A stretch of DNA of 64,000 nt from Psychrobacillus vulpis (GTDB taxonomy: Bacteria; Bacillota; Bacilli; Bacillales_A; Planococcaceae). Below are positions 62,637-64,000 of the stretch, piece after piece (position 1 is the stretch's first letter; every line of letters starts with the position of its first letter). The translations under genes were made by a program, and so were the position numbers. The notes beneath the pieces were generated by a model that ran no database searches, was not told the DNA's origin, and worked only from the letters and a program-made list of their open reading frames with translations. The DNA is taken from assembly GCF_006861825.1 (NCBI RefSeq), contig NZ_VDGI01000017.1:1-64000 (forward strand). Direction: 5' to 3'.

Positions 62637-63888
62637 AAGACCCCATTTTCTTTCTTCCAAATAAAATATAAAAATACGTTGCTGCAATTATATATAAAAT
62701 ACCTGTAATCGAAAATGTATAAGCATAGCCCCAATAGAATCCATATGCCATTACTAGCCCAGTAGATATTGCTCCTGTGCTAGCCCAACCGATATTAAAT
62801 ACCATTTGGTTTACCGAGTTTGCAAGCCCTTTGTATTTATCGTGAACTAGATCCATCGCAATCGCACTTTGTATCGGATTTCCAGCATTCATCAGTGCTT
62901 GACGAAGCAAAAAACCAACAGATGCAACTGCAAGTGAATTTGTATATCCTGTGATAAATAAAAAAGGAATAGAAAGTAGCTGGAATATCACTAATGCGCG
63001 AACTTGACCAACCTGTTTCACAAGTGCAGGACCTAACAACATCGCAACAGCTGTCATAGCAGATCCAAGTGACAAAACTAGCCCAATATAAGCATTCGAT
63101 GCGTCAAATCGATTAGAGAAATATAAATTTAAATAAGGAATAACTAATCCAGAGCCTGTTCCTATAAGCAAATTAGCAAATCCAAACAGCACAATAATCT
63201 TAATATTTCGCTTAAAATTACTAGGTAACTCTTTCTCTATTAAGTTTGTAGCTTTCTCTTTTTCCACTATATTCTCACTCGGTTTTAACCCGAATAATGG
63301 AAAAAGTCCGAATGTGAAAATAACTGCTCCCACTATCAATGCCCACTCTATAGATTCTTGAACAGACATACTAGCATACATATGTAGCACGTCCGCTAGT
63401 ACTCCTCCCCCTAAGCTTCCAATTACACTTGCAATCGTCACCAAAGAAAAGTGAATACTAAACAAATGCATTCGTTCACTAGCTTTTGAGTTCTCAGCTA
63501 AAAAAGGTACACCAGAAACTTGAACAAGTGCCATAAAAAGACCCGTAAAAAAAGCTGCATAGACGATAGACTGCTCCCCTTCTGAAACACTTCGGTAAAA
63601 GAGAGTGAAAGCCGTTATAGTAGTTCCTATAACAATAATCCATTTACGTCCAAAACGATCACTTAAAAAACCTGCTGGAATAAGCATAATAGCCGTTGCA
63701 AGCGAGGTCATGGAGATCACTTTACCGCTTACTGTCTCTGGAAAACCTAGTTCTTTTACATATAGATTGTACATTACTGAAAATACTCCCATTCCAATTT
63801 GGATGAGTATATTTGCAAGCATGAACAATCGTATATTTTTATTAAAAGAAGATATCTTCATTTTCCAATCTTGCATCCACTTAATCAT
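62632..63888 (-). CDS. Major facilitator superfamily transporter
   Basis: The 418-residue protein has about twelve helices in two halves split by a cytoplasmic loop (about 200-222). The MFS signature is ILIPAGFLSDRFGRKWIIVIG after helix 2. The substrate is not predictable; drug/metabolite efflux is typical of this group. GAGG precedes the ATG. The last gene in the window. Confidence 0.85.
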   Translation of the reverse strand: MIKWMQDWKMKISSFNKNIRLFMLANILIQIGMGVFSVMYNLYVKELGFPETVSGKVISMTSLATAIMLIPAGFLSDRFGRKWIIVIGTTITAFTLFYRSVSEGEQSIVYAAFFTGLFMALVQVSGVPFLAENSKASERMHLFSIHFSLVTIASVIGSLGGGVLADVLHMYASMSVQESIEWALIVGAVIFTFGLFPLFGLKPSENIVEKEKATNLIEKELPSNFKRNIKIIVLFGFANLLIGTGSGLVIPYLNLYFSNRFDASNAYIGLVLSLGSAMTAVAMLLGPALVKQVGQVRALVIFQLLSIPFLFITGYTNSLAVASVGFLLRQALMNAGNPIQSAIAMDLVHDKYKGLANSVNQMVFNIGWASTGAISTGLVMAYGFYWGYAYTFSITGILYIIAATYFYILFGRKKMGSS

Positions 63889-64000
63889 ACAGGACCTCTT
63901 TTTTATTTATTTCGTTTCTCTAAATATACGACTACCGGTAAAAAAGTTCAATAGCAAACATTAGATTACATACGCGATTTTAGATTCGAAGCCAGGGCAC
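63889..64000. other. Window end, no feature seen
   Basis: About 110 bases upstream of the MFS gene contain no gene, hairpin or promoter that I could support. Confidence 0.5.

Overview
This window is chromosomal DNA of a low-GC, endospore-forming Firmicute. A GerA-type germinant receptor operon, a YjcZ-family peptide and ScoC point to a spore former. The long block hemE-hemH / yhgD-yhgE / yhfH / lplJ / lcfB / ecsAB / hit / trpP / scoC / prsA / yhaM-N-O / yheA-B-E follows the B. subtilis yha-yhe-yhf-yhg neighbourhood. LuxS is of the staphylococcal type (begins [10 protein letters not shown]), which favours Planococcaceae such as Psychrobacillus, but the genus is an inference. No rRNA, tRNA, CRISPR array, prophage or classical defence island was found.

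Layout. 1-4.7 kb: the edge of an IS3-like element, two hairpin repeats and small accessory genes (acetyltransferase, lipoprotein, two small membrane proteins, methyltransferase, DUF2268-type protease, Sm-like Gly-rich protein). 5.4-9.6 kb: germination operon A-C-D-B. 9.6-10.5 kb: repeat cluster. 10.5-13.8 kb: yrrT-luxS-mccA-mccB, which links homocysteine release to cysteine synthesis. 14-22.4 kb: accessory metabolism (acetyltransferases, S66 peptidase plus HAD phosphatase, ribbon-helix-helix regulator, FetAB-like exporter with coupled GNAT and Nudix genes, amino-acid permease). 22.5-33.5 kb: S9 peptidase, acyl-CoA ligase under a FadR operator, M28 aminopeptidase lipoprotein, a BceRS-BceAB-type peptide-antibiotic module, lipoate ligase and YhfH. 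33.6-44.5 kb: YhgE and its TetR regulator, a four-gene translationally coupled operon (YtkA-like lipoprotein, kinase, regulator, beta-propeller lipoprotein), hemH, hemE, hmoB and an M20 amidohydrolase. 44.5-46.1 kb: a nested repeat cluster at the place where B. subtilis has ecsC. 46-64 kb: the yha/yhe block, a short Xre operon with three operator copies, a fatty-acid enzyme with a second FadR-like site, and an MFS transporter.

The most unusual content lies between genes. A family of 115-140 bp GC-rich elements folds end to end into long hairpins; paired arms differ between copies but remain complementary within each copy. Some sit inside ~213 bp elements bounded by GCACTGAAAAA inverted repeats. 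One such copy is interrupted by a 162 bp miniature element with 16 bp perfect terminal inverted repeats and a flanking 6 bp duplication. Two unrelated intergenic sites carry 21 bp tandem repeats that stay open as heptads. Regulatory signals that can be read directly include two FadR-like operators, three Xre operators, a paired YhgD operator and a TRAP-like triplet array over the trpP ribosome-binding site.

Limits: all assignments come from reading motifs and context. No database search, folding or expression data were used.
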